The position numbers were made by a program, and so were the translations under genes. The notes beneath the pieces are model-generated. The model ran no database searches and had not been told where the DNA came from. It worked only from the letters and a program-made list of their open reading frames with translations. Positions 61,158 through 64,000 of a stretch of DNA of 64,000 bases are shown one piece after another; position 1 is the first letter of the stretch; the number at the start of each line of letters is the position of its first letter. This DNA is from Brachypodium distachyon (taxonomy: Eukaryota; Streptophyta; Magnoliopsida; Poales; Poaceae): positions 53,471,237-53,535,236 of the forward strand of contig NC_016133.3 of NCBI RefSeq assembly GCF_000005505.3, read 5' to 3'.

Positions 61158-63115
61158 TCAAACTTTGGTGCCTGTTTTAGCATCTTCCTCTCGGACTTTA
61201 TGGTTGATCTCTGCTGGCAAGTCTGCTGGCTTGATCTTTCCTTTGCCCTCCGACTGACTCCTGTTTAGCTTGATGAACTCAAGACATTGTCGAATGATTG
61301 TCAGCACGGTGAAATGCGTCCCAAAGTCGTTCCTGATGACAGGAGGGTGGAGGAGGTTGGGGCCATTGTTGCTCCATGTGTAGTTCTCAATGAAGTATAC
61401 ACAATCTGTTCTTGCCCTGAATGAAACCTCTCTTAGAAGCTCTTCAGCTTGCCTTATTGATCTCATGGCCTTTTTAAAAGTCAGCACAACGATCAGATTA
61501 AGCCCTGTTAACAGATGTTATGCGATAATTAGATTTGGATTTGTGACCAGATGTTAATTAAAAAGTAGTCAGGTAACAAAGTGCGTTGTAGATTTGAAAC
61601 AAATAAAAAGAACACACAAAATCTTAATGTTGGTTGCAACATCCAACCTAAGATGATAATTGATAATTCTGGATAAAAAAGACTCATCTTCCATCACACT
61701 TAGGTCCCGACTAATCTTCCTGCCACAAAATCTCGCAGGAAGTATGCAAATGGATTATGGAAATTAGCATTTAGCAGAGCATCTATCTCTGATAAGTGAT
61801 AACTGATGAAGTTCATATACAAAATCATCATGATACATACATGCAAACCTAAGAAAAATGCATTCCAAATCACTGCAAATCTCGGATCAAAGATAACAAC
61901 ACATGACAATTTTATGACATCATCAGATGGGTGATAGTTTTTTATTCTGATGTTTCTCCAGAAGAAACGACAAATTTCCAGATCACTGCACCAAATGACA
62001 CTTACACCCTCCAACAAGGTTATCATCTGTCATCAGCATGCTATATGCTTGTACGCCCGGTTTACTGTTGATCAAAACACTAGTATATGAATGGCATAAA
62101 TCTTCAATGTATATATTAGTTGACCTTTGAGTTGTTAATCACAAGCAATGATCAAAACTGAATTAAAGAGTGAGTGCAATAATATCATCAATTGCAGCTA
62201 CATATGCAAAAAAACAACGTTAATTTGCCATGGCATGATACCTTTCTCTTTGATAATTTTACATGATACAGTTATTGACCTATTGTTGATCCGCAAGATG
62301 TACTGTAGTATGACTTACAGACACAGTATCTTCTAGCCCAATCTGCGACTGGATTCGTGGATTGAATGCTGCTATGTTATAGGCTGGGCTAGAGTCGCGA
62401 GCGGGGATTTCGCCACTAGTGGTGTGATTTCTCGGTCCCATATAAATAGTGCGACAAACAAGCCACGCGGCAAGTTCTAGAGCCTTCTAGAAGCCGACTA
62501 ACCTTTCGCCCTGACGGCGGCCGAGATCTCCGGCAGGCGTTTGATGGCCGCGGTCCTCTCCTTCCCGGGCGCGTCGCAGCGCAGCACCAGCACCACGCAC
62601 TCCGGGTTCCCTTCGCCGATCGCTCCGTCGATGTCTTTCCTCGTCAGCCTCGCGGCCTCGGGGAGCGGCGGCGCGTCCAGAAGCTCCACCACCGCCTCAT
62701 CTGCCCCCATTTCTCCGTCCGTCCCCGCAACCACCGCCTTCACCAGCAGCCGCTTCCTGGTGCCGTCGGACCCGCCGCCCGGCGGGGACGCCTCCGCGCG
62801 CAGCAGCAGCGGACCCTCCTCGGCCGCGAGCGCGCGGCACGCCGTGTTCACCAGCGAGCTCTTCCCGTGGGCCCGGAACCCCGTGATCAGCACGGACGGC
62901 GCCGGGGCGTCGCCGCCGTCTCCCTGGCCGCCGTCCGCGCCGTCGCCGTCCTCGTCGCTGCTGGAGGTCAGGGCGGCGACGGCCTCGCGGATGTCCCGGC
63001 GGAGGGAGTAGACGGCGTCATCTCTCCGCAGGCGCGTCGCGGCGATGAGCGCCAATGCGCCGGCGGCGGCCGCGGCGGCGATCTTCAGGAGGAGGGGGAG
63101 CCGTGGTAGGCGCAT
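61158..63115 (-). CDS. Membrane-anchored P-loop GTPase-like protein, 319 aa
   Basis: Two minus-strand exons, 62503-63115 and 61158-61504, with GT-AG junctions in phase (960 nt to TGA); the intron is 998 bp. The N-terminus has a hydrophobic alanine-rich anchor at about residues 8-27, then an acidic low-complexity linker (SSSDEDGDGADGGQGDGGD). A P-loop follows, ITGFRAHGKSSLVN (G79 to S86), with a DxPP-like ELLDAPPLPEAA at the switch/Walker B position and VLVLRCDAPGKE after it. The C-terminal part has a conserved-looking RTDCVYFIENYTWSNNGPNL block. Plant proteins of this form are annotated only as P-loop NTPases; substrate and location are unknown. An in-frame ATG at 63187 would add 24 residues; I prefer 63115 because the anchor then starts the protein. 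First-exon codons are very GC-rich, unlike exon 2. Confidence 0.85.
61505..62502. other. Intron of the GTPase-like gene
   Basis: AT-rich except near exon 1. It holds a plus-strand TATAAATAG at 62441-62449, oriented antisense to the gene. No repeat or gene otherwise recognised. Confidence 0.55.
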
Positions 63116-63187
63116 CCCTCCGGGAGGAGAGAGGGGCCGATTTTCTAAACGACAGAATTTGTGAGGGGTTGTATTGGATAAAATCAT

Positions 63188-64000
63188 GCATCGGTATTAC
63201 GATTGCTGCGGTGTAGTATTCCGTAAACGGCACAATGCCATGTTTTTGGTGCGGGTTTGGAGAGAATAAAGTATCCCTTTTGGTGAAGCTGCATGACGAG
63301 CAAGAATGGAATATCAGCACGGTGAACATCGTCATCAGCACACAAACTTAACAATACCTATCAGGTGGTGACCAAGACCTTTTATAGAAGCTAAAACAGT
63401 ACAGAACAAATTTTAATCGTTGATAATGACCTATTAGCTGTTAATCTTAGTTTAGGATAGAACAATTGCACCGTGGTCAAGCCAAATTGGGCAAATCTTC
63501 AGAGGAACACTAGACGGATTTCTCTCGAAGGTGGTTATGCTTTGCTTCTTTTCTTTTCAGAGGTATCTGTGCTGTTACTTCCTCACTCACGGTGAAATTC
63601 TCCCTCGCCCTGGAGAGTGGAGATAGGTTTTTTTTTTAAGGACACATGTACATAATTATGATATGTGCAACTACTCAGATTTATTTAACCTAAACAATGA
63701 AACCTTGGAATCGTTGACTTAGATATGAGAAAATTCAAATCAACTTAGAAATAAGGCATTTGTTAGCCTTTTCAATTTCAAATCAATCTAGAAATAGACA
63801 CTATTAGCTTTTCTTTATGTTACACAATTTTCTTTTGCAAACTTACATGCCAACTTTTCACTGTTGGTGCTCCCTATCACTTAGGTTTAAAAGATGTTGG
63901 CAAGCACTAGACACTGTTTAAGTGTTTACAAGAAGCCCTTCAACAAGGATGATTGAATTGCGCTGCAAATGCACATGGTGGCACAAGGCAATGGTGCTAA
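63188..64000. other. Promoter side of the GTPase-like gene and intergenic DNA to the window end
   Basis: AT-rich DNA. The words CAATCTAGAAATAG / CAACTTAGAAATAAGG at about 63740-63800 repeat loosely. Nothing else recognised. Confidence 0.5.

Noticed and set aside
62541..63109. Plus-strand 156-codon frame
   Set aside because: Antisense shadow of the very GC-rich GTPase-like exon 1.

Overview
This window is nuclear DNA of a grass, most likely a cool-season grass (Pooideae; a compact genome such as Brachypodium would fit). The reasons are spliced genes with GT-AG introns, GC-rich leaders, nine single-copy plant genes spaced roughly 5-10 kb apart, and many short Stowaway-type MITEs with CTCCCTCCGT ends and TA target duplications. 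Species assignment is inference. I see no bacterial, organellar or viral block.

Layout. (1) 1-2201, minus: the 3'-truncated (cut by the window edge) end of a plant-mobile-domain gene. (2) 2202-5266: repeat-rich intergenic DNA. (3) 5267-5785, plus: a small single-pass membrane protein gene, convergent with (4) a universal stress protein gene (5994-11319, minus) whose two 2.3-2.4 kb introns hold MITEs and tiny poly(A) insertions. (5) 11.4-16.6 kb: intergenic DNA with MITEs, a nested MITE and a truncated LINE. (6) 17595-22661, plus: a TTM1/TTM2-type gene (P-loop kinase-like domain, CYTH domain, C-terminal anchor). (7) 23660-24470: a second truncated LINE. (8) 24758-27585, plus: RBX1, the RING subunit of cullin E3 ligases. 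(9) 29333-32535, minus: a kinesin-light-chain-related TPR protein. (10) 32.5-40.8 kb: intergenic DNA with repeats, including a TIR-bounded element of about 1.16 kb. (11) 41921-52694, plus: SUVR5, a C2H2 zinc-finger SET-domain histone methyltransferase. (12) 52.7-58.8 kb: intergenic DNA with a large inverted-repeat element. (13) 58854-60700, plus: a zinc-finger/exonuclease-fold protein lacking the usual first catalytic acidic pair. (14) 61158-63115, minus: a membrane-anchored P-loop GTPase-like protein. (15) 63.2-64 kb: nothing recognised.

The genes do not form a pathway; they look like ordinary collinear housekeeping and regulatory genes. Exon models were built by hand from reading frame, splice dinucleotides and family knowledge; every complete model closes in frame from ATG to stop.

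The most unusual signals are structural: a tandem duplication of an exon/intron junction inside the TTM gene whose two copies act as filled and empty sites for two transposon insertions; a recurring class of insertions of about 8-19 bp with poly(A) ends and perfect 10-18 bp flanking repeats, lying in or beside genes; and the probably catalytically dead exonuclease. I found no clear evidence of a wholly new biological system.
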